Translations under genes and position numbers: made by a program
Assembly: GCA_024760905.1 (NCBI GenBank)
Contig: CM045729.1
Coordinates: forward strand, 53,866,080-53,930,079
Reading direction: 5' to 3'
DNA length: 64,000 nt
DNA from: Plotosus lineatus
Taxonomy: Eukaryota; Chordata; Actinopteri; Siluriformes; Plotosidae
In this document: piece after piece, positions 1-42,644 of the stretch
How positions within the stretch are numbered: position 1 is the first letter of the stretch
How the letters are laid out: each line of letters begins with the position of its first letter
Notes under the pieces: model-generated
What the model saw: the letters and a program-made list of their open reading frames with translations, nothing else
What the model was told of the DNA's origin: nothing
The model's database searches: none

Positions 1-1661
1 ATATTTCTGTACGATTAATCGAGCAGCTGCTTTTTGTGTTCCTGCTAGTATACTGTGTTTCCTTTTCTGTGTTCCTGATAGTATGATGTCTGTGAACTGT
101 TCTGGGCAAAGGTTCAACATTGATGTGAGTTAAAAATGGGAAATACCAGCGTTTTCCCACACAGCAGTGGCTGGAACGGATAGGCCAGTACTGCCTGTCC
201 CTCTGAAGGACAGATGTGGACAGCAGCCAATATTTCAGAGATGAAGGAAATAAGGGATGATAATGAGATGCTGAATGAATGAATTACACACAATGGACTA
301 ATAATATCCCTGCTAACAAGAGATTTATAAAACTACTTGTGTCCACAACTGTGTATTCTTGTAACAAGAAGGAATTAACTATGATAATACACTGCTGGAA
401 TTCCACATTCAAAAAAGAAAATCATACATTTTAACCCTCTTCTAACAGTCATTTGTGGGACCTTTTAATTCTTGTTTTTAGACTCTGTGTGTATCATAAA
501 TTGGATAACTTGATTTTAAATAACCTCAAAGTGACTGATCAGCAATATAATATCAGTGTCTCTGGTATCATACTTCTCACTAAATTAATAAAATTATATT
601 TGTGTATTGAGCACATGATGGGATCTTATTTTTGAAATCAGCTGATTGTAAAACTTGATCAGGAATATATCTTCAGTTCAGCAAATTTGAGCCCATATTG
701 CTTAATTGTTTATAGTGGTTCTTTTCAAAAGTTTTGAAACATTATGATATAAGCACAATGAATGTTGGACCTCTGTGGTAATTATGAGCAAACCAGGGAA
801 CAGGAACCGGCACTGAGCAAGTCAATAATTCAATACCGTCTTTAAACCACAAACCACACACCAATTAGAATGAGTATGTATGCGCACATTGGTCTACATA
901 TTCAATAGAATGTATCCAAACATAAAATTAGAAAACAATTAAGGTCAGGTTTGAAAAAACAAAAAACCTAACAGTTAAAACCAGAATTACTTGGTCTGAA
1001 TAAAGTGATTTTGGAGATGTTGACTGAAATAAATTGAGGCTTTTTTTTTTTTTTACTTTTTCCCCCTTTTTTCCCTTTTTAAAATTTTTTTTTTAATTTA
1101 TTAATTGTTTTTTTTTTAATCTAACTGGTTTCCTCATGATATCTTCACCTAAAATCATTGTGTGACTTTGTTAATGATTTCTTAATACATTAATTTTATG
1201 TAAATAATTGCAATATTATGAGCTGTTCTGTGAAACTCTCATATGAAATGGAGAAAAGCTGCTTGGGAAAAATTTATGCAAGCTATTGTAGCTGCAGAGC
1301 TTATTTTTTCCCCATCTTACATTCTTCCATTGGTTTCTCTGGTTTGTCCATTGGTTGTGCAGATACAGGATCTCTTGGTTGTTTCCGTGCATTGTGAGCT
1401 GGTTCTTACAATTCCCCCCTCAAGAATAAACGCAATAAGGGTATGATATCTTGGAGTAATATATAGAAGGTGATTTGCAGTACTCCTATGTGACAAAGAG
1501 GGCTATATAAGATATATAAAGCCAATATAAGATGGCTTTATTTAAAGTTTGTCATTTGACACACATTACTCATTGGTGGTGTTGTTTTGTATGAGTTGCA
1601 CAAAAAAATAAACTCTAAAACGTTGCATTTTAATCTGATTATTAACCCTCTATCCCTCCAG
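1..1661 (+). other. mylk intron (3' end), no gene seen
   Basis: AT-rich sequence with T-rich runs at 1040-1120. I find no Ig-coding exon with acceptor and donor here; Ig4 exons must lie further upstream. Confidence 0.6.
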
Positions 1662-33203
<31,542 letters not shown>

Positions 33204-33745
33204 GTGGTAAAATATGAAGGGTTTTCAACTTGATTTCTTGCATCCACTGGTTTTGTTTTACTCACATGGACTGATGGCTATACATTTGAAGGTGGGCTGT
33301 TTCCCTGGGTTTGCACTTTCGCTTTGTTTCTTTTAAAATACCAGATACGGTGGCAGGTATTAAGGTATTTATGAAATTACATTCCAGACATTCTTATGTG
33401 ATAAGAGTTATGTATACACAGTATTTACATGTGTTTGATCTTATTTTGCTTTTTAACCAAACAATTCACAAGCGTGTTTGTGTGCTAGTTCTTTACAATG
33501 AATGAATGTTGAATTATTTAATCATGGACAAGTTAGCTTTAATGCTTTGTTTTCATTTATCACCATCTTTTTAAAACAGCACTTAACTGTTACAAATAAT
33601 GAAAAAAGGTTTTACAGCCGATATGTAAGAATATAATATTTCTATATTTTTATGATGCTCCTCTGATCAACTGTAGATTGATTTGTAACGAGAACACTAC
33701 AGCTGTAGTAACTCATTGTTACTGAATAAATGTTTTATAAATCAC
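33204..33745 (+). other. mylk: mylk 3' UTR
   Basis: AT-rich non-coding sequence follows the stop codon and ends just after a polyadenylation signal. No transposon is recognised in it, unlike the sequence on both sides. Confidence 0.7.
33725..33730 (+). promoter_or_regulatory. mylk: mylk polyadenylation signal AATAAA
   Basis: The canonical hexamer lies 522 bp after the stop codon, followed by an A/T-rich then TG-rich stretch (GTTTTGATGATCATGTTGTT) suitable as a downstream element. Confidence 0.65.
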
Positions 33746-34019
33746 AGATGTTTTGATGATCATGTTGTTCTGCAGTCTTCATGAGTAAATATATTAATAA
33801 GTGATAATATTAATGCAATTGGGTAGTTGTATACCACTATTTTCCCAAAGCAGCAGCATTTTGGGAAAGCAGCTTTACAGAACTATGGATGTAGAAAACC
33901 AGAGGTGACATTGGCAAGAAAAACTGAAATTACATGGTTTAGGAACCGGACTCGATGAGAACCCGTCCCTTGAGGGGTGACATCAGATTGTAGACTGAGT
34001 CAATGAAATAAATACAGTA

Positions 34020-34962
34020 CAGGCAAACCTCAGTTTTCGAACACTTTAGACATCGAACAAATCGGTATTCGACCAAAAAAATTTGGATTTATTTATTTTT
34101 TTGTCCCAGAAGTCGAACAAAATTCGGAAGCCGAACGCGGAACAAACAAGAGACGCCAAGTGTGTCAATGACCTGCTGGAGGAGCATCATGCCGAACTCA
34201 CGACAGAAAAACTCCTGCACTTTCAGGCAGAGCAGAAAACGACGTTGGAGGAGGAGATGTCTTCCGAAGAGGATGAGGGAAGGAAGGATGCCCCAACTTC
34301 AGTTATTAACGATATGTGCTCGAAATGGAATGAACTGTATAGCTTTGTTGAGGTTTTGATAAGAAGCAGAAACGAGCCACGTCAGAAATGCCTACTCTAT
34401 ATTAAGAATTTGTGTGTTTGCCCAGTTTTCACATTTAATATACAGGTCTAGTGAATAGGGCACTGGATCGCTGATCCTAAGGTTGGGGGTTCGAGTCTCC
34501 ACAAGGTTGTCACTGCCCCCCCCCCCCTTCCCTGTGCAGCTAAGTGGGTTATCAAAGGCAGGCCATGTCTCTCACTGTCTATGGTGAGAGGCATGTAAAA
34601 GAATCATTGCTGAATTTCGTAAAGAGTAGCTGCAAAGCCGTCAGCATGTTTCTGTCCCTTGCAAAAGGGTTGTGATAGGAAGGGCATCCGACGTAAAAAC
34701 CTATGCCAAATCAAAATGTGCGAATCAGATGATTCACTGTGGTGACTCCCAAGAAAGGAAAAAAGACGAAAGAGAGAAAGATATACAGTACATAAATGAC
34801 ATGAAATAACATTGTTTAAAAAAGGTACTTTTCTAGGGTCTTGGAATGGATTAAGACCATTTACATTATTTGTAATGAGAAAAATAGATTCGGAATTTGA
34901 ACAAATTGCTATTTGAACAGCCTTCTGGAACAAATTGTGGTCGGAAACCAAGGTTTCCACTG
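34020..34962 (+). mobile_element. Tigger/pogo-derived element with transposase C-terminal remnant
   Basis: Left end CAGGCAAACCTCAGTTTTCG after TA; right end CCAAGGTTTCCACTG. Plus-strand 34140-34390 encodes VNDLLEEHHAELTTEKLLHF and LEEEMSSEEDEG, resembling the acidic C-terminus of Tigger transposases. A type 1 SINE is inserted at about 34445-34772. The DDE core is missing. Confidence 0.7.
34445..34772 (+). mobile_element. tRNA-derived SINE, tail type 1
   Basis: Head GATCGCTGATCCTAAGGTTG GGGGTTCGAGTC (split here only for length), body GCTAAGTGGGTTATCAAAGG, tail GATTCACTGTGGTGACTCCC. The first bases of the head are lost. Confidence 0.8.
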
Positions 34963-35279
34963 CCATCAGCATTACCTCCACTAGATGTCAGTGTTGCCTT
35001 ACAGTGTCCTGTTCAATAGGCCCACCCATAAGTCCACAAGAACAAGACTGTCTCTTAATCAAATTCACCCTTTCCTTTCTCGGAACCTTGTCTACTAGTA
35101 GGAGAATAACATTAGTGGAGTACTATAGCGTAAACAAGCAATACAACACAAACAATACAGTACATGTTCACAGATTCAGAGTCAGAATACTTTATTGATC
35201 CCCGAGGCAAATGTGTAAATTCCCTACATGCCACTCAATAAACATTTTATTAATGCATACAAATAAAAGTCTGTTTTTT

Positions 35280-35282
<3 letters not shown>

Positions 35283-35322
<40 letters not shown>

Positions 35323-35332
35323 TTATATATAT

Positions 35333-35350
<18 letters not shown>
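35283..35350. repeat. (AT)n and T-rich run
   Basis: About 20 AT units followed by a T-rich stretch. Confidence 0.9.
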
Positions 35351-35364
<14 letters not shown>

Positions 35365-36383
35365 ATTTTTTAAACTGATGAGCATCTTTTGGCTAATGTG
35401 AACCTCAGTTAAAGAATGAGCATGCTTTAAGTGAAGGACATCAGTGAGAAACACCACAATGTGCACTCTGTTTCTACAATCTCTGTTGAGTGTGCACTCT
35501 ATGTGTAAGAACAGTGCTGCCTTTGGATAAATTGCAGACAGATTTAGAAATGTTCAAATTGGGGTTCCTCAGAGGGACCCCTCTGACATAGAGATTTTAT
35601 TGTTCCGACTTTATTTTTGGCATCTGTCTGGCATTTTACATTTCCTTGTAGTGTGCTTAAGCGAGAGGGTCACTTCAGAGTACTTACATTTCACCAGCTG
35701 TTCTCCTATTTACTACCACACTTCCTTCCCCTGTGGGTGGACTGAAAACACAACATTTAAGTAGGACTGTTTCTCTGGCAAGTGAAAATGTCCATGTAAG
35801 TTGTAGAAATAAATGAGAACTGCTAAACAATTTCTAAAGACAGACATAATCACGAAATAACTATATAGAAACCCAGATTTGAGCCACAGTTGTATTATGC
35901 AGCAAGGAGGGGCAACAAGAGGATCAGGCAGGTCTGTGGGTGACTTTAGTGCAGGGGTGTAAAACTCATTTTAGCACAGGGGCCACATGGTGGAAATTCT
36001 ATTTACAAGTGGACCGGACCGGTAAAAATTTGTTTTAACATTGTCCAAAATAGTCCAAGCATAACACTACTATTAATCATAAAACACTTCAAGTTTTTGA
36101 AAATTCTGAGTTAAAAGAACAGACAAGCACATAATTTCTCAGTGATTCACAGAACTATTTCAAGGTATCATTTCATTGAAAAATTACAGCTTGTACATAT
36201 GTACAGTGGTACATTGACTTACAAGTGTCTTTTATCACAAATTTTTCATGATACAAGCTTTGATCCCACCAAAAAATCTGCCTCATCCAATGAGCAAAAT
36301 TTTGATATACATGCTCTGCTGAGGAAATGGCTTTCCTGGACCGATTAGCCTTGTATTCCTCCACGCTCCGAGAACATCTTGTG

Positions 36384-37098
36384 CAGTGCTTCTCAATTAT
36401 TTTCTGTGATGCCCCCCTTATCTATCTATCTGTCTCGTGCCTGAGTCGTAGAACAATCATTGGTGATCCGCCATGAAGGATAACGCCCTGGTTAACATCT
36501 TCATGGAGGTTTTCTTGGCAGGATTACTGCAGTGATTTGCCATTGCCTTCTGCACGATGTGAACCTACGGGCAATTAACCTACTGTGCATGTCTTTGTAT
36601 TGTGGGAGGAAACCGGAGCACCCAGAGGAAACTCACGCAAGCACGGGGAGAACATGCTAACTCCACACAGAAACGCCCAGGCCGGGAATCGAACCCTGGC
36701 CTTCTTGCTGTGAGGCGGACGTGCTAACCACTACACCACCGTGCCGCCCGCCCCCCTTATAGGAAGAAAAATAATTTCACGCACCCCCCAAGCGCCCGTG
36801 CATGACTATAAATAGTGTTTTTTGCACTTCATGTCATTTGCTCGATGCTTTTTTCCCTACACCATAGCATGACAATGAGAGCACCACTGCCAAGTAGTGT
36901 AATTGTGCATCCTCTACAGTAGGTGGTCGTTTCACTCTCACTGTTCCCTATACCACAGTGAGGGTGCCACTGCCACCTACTGTAGAGGATGTGCAATTAC
37001 ACTTAATTCTGCTATTGTATGTCAAAAAAAGTGTGTTCCCCAGGGTCATATGCGCCCCTCCTGGCAGCACACCGCGCCCCACTATTTGAGAAGCACTG
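36384..37098. mobile_element. hAT (Charlie-like) MITE nested in the TIR element
   Basis: TIRs CAGTGCTTCTCAATTATTTT and ACTATTTGAGAAGCACTG. The 8-bp flanks (ATCTTGTG, GCCTTGAG) are similar but diverged. Contains a SINE at 36418-36757. Confidence 0.75.
36418..36757 (-). mobile_element. SINE, second tRNA-derived family, near full length
   Basis: Minus-strand head GGCGGCACGGTGGTGTAGTG with B-box region GGGTTCGATTCCCGGCC, body CTCCGGTTTCCTCCCACAAT. Ends in a (GATA)n-like run (TATCTATCTATC at its 3' end). Confidence 0.85.
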
Positions 37099-38566
37099 GC
37101 CTTGAGCTCATCACAAGCCTTTCCTCGATGGCATTCATAGCGTGCATATGCATAAAATTCTCCTCCTGCTCCTCCTTCTCTGTTACACACTACGTCATGC
37201 CTGCCCATGTGACATCTTTGCCGCAGTTGATGATTGGAAGGGTTAGTTCACTTATTGTTTATTCTTGTTTAATTATTTATTATTAATTATTATTAATGTT
37301 AATGTACATGTATTATTATTATGAAATATTTATTGTTTTTACATGTTTCTCTTGTATATATTAAACTTAATATATTAGCGTTTGTGTCAAGTTGAGTTTG
37401 GGAGGGGATTGGAACGGATTAATTGATTTTCTATTATATCCTATGGGAATTTTTGTTTTGTCTAACAAACATTTTGACTTATGAGCTTGCCCTAGGAACA
37501 GATTAATTTCATAAATCAAGATATCACTGTACTTTATAAAATCATCTCACAGGATAGATTAAACATGTTTGCGGGCCTGATTGGGCCCACGGGTTGTACG
37601 TTTGACACCCCTTCTTTAGAGGATTATCTGCTGTCCAACACTACTGATCAAGTGACTTGTGGGGTTTATGATAATCTGAAGGTTGAACTGTATATCAAAG
37701 TTAGTATAATTCAGATAAATCGATGCTTTTATGACTGGGCCATTAAACAGAGTAAATTTTAAGTTTTCCAAACTCAAAACTGAGTTGGCCTCAAATGGTT
37801 AAACTTGGCCTAATGTGTTAAGTAAGTTAACAATTATAGGGATCATGTCTTGGTTGTTTGAAGAAAGTCACCCAAATGTAGTATTAACAGTGTTCAATTT
37901 CAATTTTTGAAAACTGCCAATCCTTGCAAGATAAATAAATAAATTATGTTACCATCCACTATATCTTAGGTTTTAAACCTTTGAATTCTTTTGTCTTAAG
38001 TTGAAAGGATAATTGGCCAATAAAGATTAGTATTTTGAAAATTCATTTCTTATGTACACAAATGAATGTGGGTAAAAATCACGACACAACTACGTTACAT
38101 GAATAAATACTTGAATGAAAAGGGGGGGGGAAAGGTAATTAATTCAATTAACTAAATCAGTGGTGATGGGTTCCTAAAATTGGTTTTATAATTAAAGGGG
38201 TTCCCTGCTGCAAGATGTTAAACTCCTGTCCCGAGTCATATTCAGGTAACTATAGGAATTACTGACTTGAGGAAATAAGTATAAAGAAATAAGCTAGTGA
38301 CTGTTTTTATGCTTTTTAAGCCTGTTCGAGAGTCAGATGTGATCTTTTTTTTTTTTTTTCCCCTCCTTATTTGCCAGATGGCCTGAGACAGCTAACGCCC
38401 TGCGAGTTCTGTGAAACAGTCCAGCTGGGACAAAACAAACACTCCCAAACTGATGTCACTTGCTGGATAAGAATCATACTATAGATTACAGGTTATCAAA
38501 TACGCGTTTTACCCAAAATATATTAACAGTAGGGTTATTATTATTGTTGTTATTTGTATGTGTATA

Positions 38567-38885
38567 CAGCTAGCATGTCCACCTCACAGCAAGAAAGTCC
38601 TGGGTTTAATTCTTAGGATTGACCGTTTCTATGAGGAGTCTGCAAGTACTGTACTACCCTTGCTTTCGTAGGCTTCCTCTGAGTACTCCAGTTCCCTTCC
38701 ACAATCCAAAGACATGCACATCCGTTGATTTGGCTGTTACAAATTGCCCCGTGTGTGCACCTGTGATGTTGCGCTGTGATGACCTGGTGTTCAGGATGTA
38801 CCCCATCTTCACCCGATGTCGGCTAAGGTAGGCTCCAGCCGCCAGTCGACCCTTGTAGGATTAAGCAATTTAGCAAATGAGGGTG
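38567..38885 (+). mobile_element. SINE, second tRNA-derived family, diverged
   Basis: Partial head (TCCACCTCACAGCAAGAAAG), body CATGCACATCCGTTGATTTG, 3' region GGCTAAGGTAGGCTCCAGCC and GGATTAAGCAATTTAGC. About 650 bp before the fmnl2 start codon. Confidence 0.75.
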
Positions 38886-39059
38886 GGGGCGAGTGTTTTC
38901 TATTTATTTATTTTTATTCATTTTTTTTTAGGAATTGTTGTTTGTGTGAATACTTTTCTTTCTATGTGCTTCAGCTAAAATTCACCAGAAGTCATGCTAG
39001 TAAGGAGTGAACTTCAAGTACCAGCATGCAGCCAGGTTTCCATAACCAAAGCATTTAAA

Positions 39060-39079
39060 CACGCCCCGCGATGGGCGTG
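39060..39079. promoter_or_regulatory. Inverted GC/KLF boxes upstream of fmnl2
   Basis: CACGCCC and GGGCGTG face each other around a 6-bp centre, 460 bp before the fmnl2 ATG, in a locally CpG-richer stretch (39050-39400). Such CACCC/GC boxes bind KLF/SP factors. The start of transcription is not visible. Confidence 0.4.
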
Positions 39080-39538
39080 GTTAATGTGAAAACCAGGCTG
39101 GAAGGATGCGGGAAGAGCGTGAACTAGTTCGGATCTGTACCTGAAGAAATCTTTGAGAACTCAGGCGGGGAGCCAGTCAGTGTGAATCATGCACTTCGTC
39201 AGCTCTACAACGCACTGGGAGTGGTGTGGAAATTGTGTAAGATACGGATAAGACACGTTGGTTTTAGTTTGACATTAAATCACAGAAGTTTTTTAATTAT
39301 TTTCCCGGATTTCTGTGAACGGTCTGTTAGAATGCACGCGCAGGAGCTCTGCGTCAGGACTCAGCCCGGTTTTCCCCCTTCACAAATTTGTTTGTGCTGA
39401 CGCCGAAAATAACGGCTGAAGTTTTTTTTTAAATAACGGTCGAAAGCCAACGGGGTTTTATTTTACTGGAATCCTTTAAAAAATAAATACAAGTTTTAAA
39501 AAAACCAACAACAACAACAAGAAGAAAGGACTTTAAAC

Positions 39539-39652
39539 ATGGGTAACGTTGGGAGTATGGACCAACACACGGACCCGAGAGGACACAACATGCCGTTAAA
39601 ACTACCTATGCCTGACCCGGGCGAATTAGAAGAGCGATTTGCGGTTGTTTTG
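39539..39652 (+). CDS. fmnl2: Formin-like 2, coding exon 1
   Basis: Encodes [20 protein letters not shown] then [18 protein letters not shown] and stops at a strong donor GTAAGT. Human FMNL2 begins [20 protein letters not shown] and its next residues continue with NAMNLPP; FMNL3 and FMNL1 differ strongly here. FMNL2 is a diaphanous-related formin that nucleates and elongates actin filaments at lamellipodia and filopodia. Gly2 after the initiator Met is the N-myristoylation site that targets it to membranes. The start has A at -3 and G at +4. 38 codons, phase 0. The GTPase-binding, FH1 and FH2 domains lie beyond the window. Confidence 0.95.
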
Positions 39653-40028
39653 GTAAGTGAAGTCTGAGAACTTTACTTTAAATAATTAAAAAGTACTTCT
39701 TCTAAATAAAAAAAGGTGTCTGTGTTTCTGAGGACAGTCTCCTGTGGCTGTAGTGTGAGGAGCCTCCTCTCCGGCCACCGGCCACTGAGCACCAGCTCCT
39801 CTCCGCCTGGTCACTCCCCGCTATTGTGTGTGTATTAATGAGCTAGGCTAACAAGACTAGCTTCAACTATACACTCTATCACCAGCTGTTCACGCGCGCA
39901 CAGGCTTTATTATACATTTATGACACAGTTATTACACACGGTATTAAGTTACAGTCACGTTTCTCTGGTGCAGGTTTGTATTGGATTAGTCAACGTTACC
40001 TCTTCTCCAGGAACTGACACAGATTTAA

Positions 40029-40029
<1 letters not shown>

Positions 40030-40063
<34 letters not shown>
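40030..40063. repeat. (TG)n microsatellite
   Basis: About 17 TG units in fmnl2 intron 1, close to exon 1. Confidence 0.97.
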
Positions 40064-40066
<3 letters not shown>

Positions 40067-40764
40067 GGTGGGTGGATGGGGGTGGGGGGCTCAGAGGAAA
40101 ACAAGGACAATGTTTAACTTTTCTTTAATGTTTGTTAGCTGTTTTCCGTCATTTTAACTAATTCCTTTAATATTTATTTATAATCTCGTTTGTTTTTAAC
40201 AGTTCTGCCTCACAGTTAAGGAGAAGGATTAAGAATTTAATCCTGTACTTGTAATAGTTTTAAGCTCAGCTAGCTGTTTTTTTTTTTTTTTTTTGGGAGT
40301 GACAGACCTCTCTCTCTCTCTCTCTCTCTCTTTTATAAAACCCCCTCTTAATATAATCACCATTCATATTCATACACCTTCATATTACAGGTGACTTTTA
40401 TTGGTATTTATCTTTTGTGGCATTTAAATATGTCTGATACCTGTTAAAGTGAATATAGTGCACATTTAAAAAGGATTGAACACCTTTTGTAGGTGGTGAA
40501 ATCTACACCATCACAGTGACAATGAATGGTACAGTTTTCTTTACTCTTTTTATGAGAACGCAAGTTTTCCCTGCAGGATAAAAAAAAGAGTCAGGCAGTA
40601 ATTTCATTCCACATGCCTGGTTGTTTGGAGAGCTGATGTTGAGAGATGAAAACTGCTGTACATTGAGCAGTGTTTTGCCTACCGCACACTGCTTCTTGCA
40701 AATCAGTTCTTCACCAGCCAGATTTACACCACACCTGCTCATCGGTCTCTGATCTGATCTTCAC

Positions 40765-40767
<3 letters not shown>

Positions 40768-40811
<44 letters not shown>
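40768..40811. repeat. (TG)n microsatellite
   Basis: About 22 uninterrupted TG units. Confidence 0.98.
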
Positions 40812-40812
<1 letters not shown>

Positions 40813-41257
40813 TCGACTCCCTGTGCTTCTGTTGACTTCATGCAAAGCATGTGAGTGGTGATGGTGGCCTGCTCTGCTTTAAGTGTTGTGAAACCGTGTA
40901 CAATTCATCGGCCGATGTGGGCTCGGTTCATGTTTATGGAATTAGGAAATCAGAAATGACCCCGCCATTAAACAAAAACATACAGCGATACAGTTGTTTT
41001 TAGCTCTGAAGTAATAGCCTTAACAATAGATATTGTCACAAAGGAGCTTTACAGAAAACCCGGATGCAGATTTAGCTTCCTAATGGGAAAAACCAAGGCA
41101 ACAGTGCTGAAGGGGGAATACTTCCCGAGGCAGCATGAGGAAGAAATCTTGTGCAGCACCAGACTTAAAGGTATCCTCATCCTTTCTTGAGAAGTAGGTT
41201 TATAAATCATTTCAACTGTAGTACCACGTACTATAAATCAAACGGTCTGTGTACAAC

Positions 41258-41590
41258 TCATTCATTTTCTGAACCACTTAATCTTAATAAGGGTCACGAA
41301 GAGGCTGGTTCCCATCTCAGTCGACTCAGGGCGAGGACAGAATACTTCCTGGACAGCTCCCCAGGCCATCGCAGGGCAGAAATACACTGATGGCAATCCA
41401 GTGGCCTACTCTTTATGAAAGACAGTATTGGTTCTTTTGCATGCCTCTCGCCGTAGACAGTGAGATACATGGCCAGCATTTGATAACCCAGTTATCTGCA
41501 CAGGGAGGACAGCAGTGACTCGATGATAGTGGGGCTTGAACCCCTAACCTTTAGATCAGTAATCACCAACACCCTATTAGCACCTTACCG
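41258..41590 (-). mobile_element. SINE with tail type 2
   Basis: Minus strand: tRNA-like head (41520-41590), body with GATAACTGGGTTATCAAATG, junction at about 41380, then alternative tail GCCTCTTCGTGACCCTTATT and AAGATTAAGTGGTTCAG. Confidence 0.75.
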
Positions 41591-41629
41591 CTGGGACACC
41601 ATTGTGCCTGTCTCTGTACAGGGTACTCT

Positions 41630-41800
41630 TCTTCTTTTTGTTTTCCTTTTGTCTTTCCCCTTCAGGGGTCGCCACAGCGAATCATCTGCCTCCATCTCAT
41701 CCTATCCTCTGCATCTTCTACTTTTACTCCAACTACCTTCATGTCCTCCTTCACCACATCCATAAATCTTGTCTTTGGTCTTCCTCTAGGCCTTCTAGGC
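41630..41800 (-). mobile_element. RTE-type LINE, short 3' end fragment
   Basis: Minus-strand text matches the last part of the other copies: GACAAGATTTATGGATGTGG and GGATGAGATGGAGGCAGATG, ending CTGAAGGGGAAAGACAAAAG. Confidence 0.8.
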
Positions 41801-41960
41801 CTAGGGTTCTATGTCTGCAAATAAATCGTAACTTCTTAGTGATATCAATGTAAAGAACAAATACACACCAGCTACAACTTATAGAAAAGCAGCTCCATTC
41901 ATAAATCTGTATTCTAGAAGCTTTTTCACAGTAATTTCATACCTGCAGTTTTATGAAATA

Positions 41961-42280
41961 CAGTCGGCCCCCAACTTACGAAGACCCCTGTGTACGAAAT
42001 CTCCAGGTTATGAAAGCCATTTTCCAGAGTTTCCGTCCCTGAGATACGAAACAACCCCCTCTTACGAAAAAGAAATTCAAAATTCAAACGAGAGAGAGAG
42101 AGAAGGAATAACACTTTAGTTTTTAGTTTTTTTAAGTTGTTTAATTCAGTAAATGTTTAATAAATGTGGGTGCATTTGAGCTTATCTGGAATTCCGATCC
42201 CTCAAGGACTCAAATTAAAGTTGAGTTTGTCAAGAAAGGAATACGCTTTGAATTCACGTCTTGTGGGCGTGGCTCGGAGC

Positions 42281-42313
<33 letters not shown>

Positions 42314-42644
42314 GTGTGTGTGTTAAAAAATGTTTAATAATGGTTTAATTAATAAATGTTCATAAAATGGTTCAATGTGTTAATAAAATGTTTAAATGGT
42401 TTAATAAGTAATTTTCTTTTATTTTTAACAGTTTTTTTTAACAATTTTTAACAATTTAACAATTTAAAAAAGTTAATAAAATTTTTAACAATTTTTTTTT
42501 ATTTTTAATTTCATACATAATTGGTGTACTTTTATCGTTTTTAAAGGATTTATGGGGTTCATCCAGTCAACCCCTACTTACGAAATCCCCACTATACGAA
42601 ATGGGCTCTGGAACGGATTAATTTCGTAAGTTGGGGGCCGACTG
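41961..42644. mobile_element. Fold-back MITE (CAGTCGGCCCCC family), copy 1
   Basis: CAGTCGGCCCCCAACTTACG and CGTAAGTTGGGGGCCGACTG are perfect inverted ends flanked by TA (41959-41960, 42645-42646). Contains a (GA)n run at 42280-42311 and repeated TTAATAAA-like sequence. Non-coding. Confidence 0.92.

Larger units (their letters stand above)
36204..37529. mobile_element. TA-flanked TIR element nested in a hAT MITE
   Basis: CAGTGGTACATTGACTTACA at the left and AAATCAAGATATCACTG at the right with TA on each side. It contains GGAACGGATTAATT, a motif common to the other fold-back MITEs here, and hosts the hAT MITE 36384-37098. Confidence 0.75.
35952..37613. mobile_element. hAT-type MITE hosting three further nested elements
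   Basis: Left CAGGGGTGTAAAACTCATTT, right CGTTTGACACCCCTT. Target duplication CTTTAGTG (35944-35951) versus CTTTAGAG (37614-37621), 7 of 8 bases. Interrupted by the TA-flanked element 36204-37529. Confidence 0.8.
33746..39538. other. Intergenic region between mylk and fmnl2
   Basis: Consists mainly of the Tigger-derived element at 34020, the nested stack at 35952-37613, a SINE at 38567, and unique AT-rich DNA. The last 500 bp should hold the fmnl2 promoter and 5' UTR. Confidence 0.6.
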
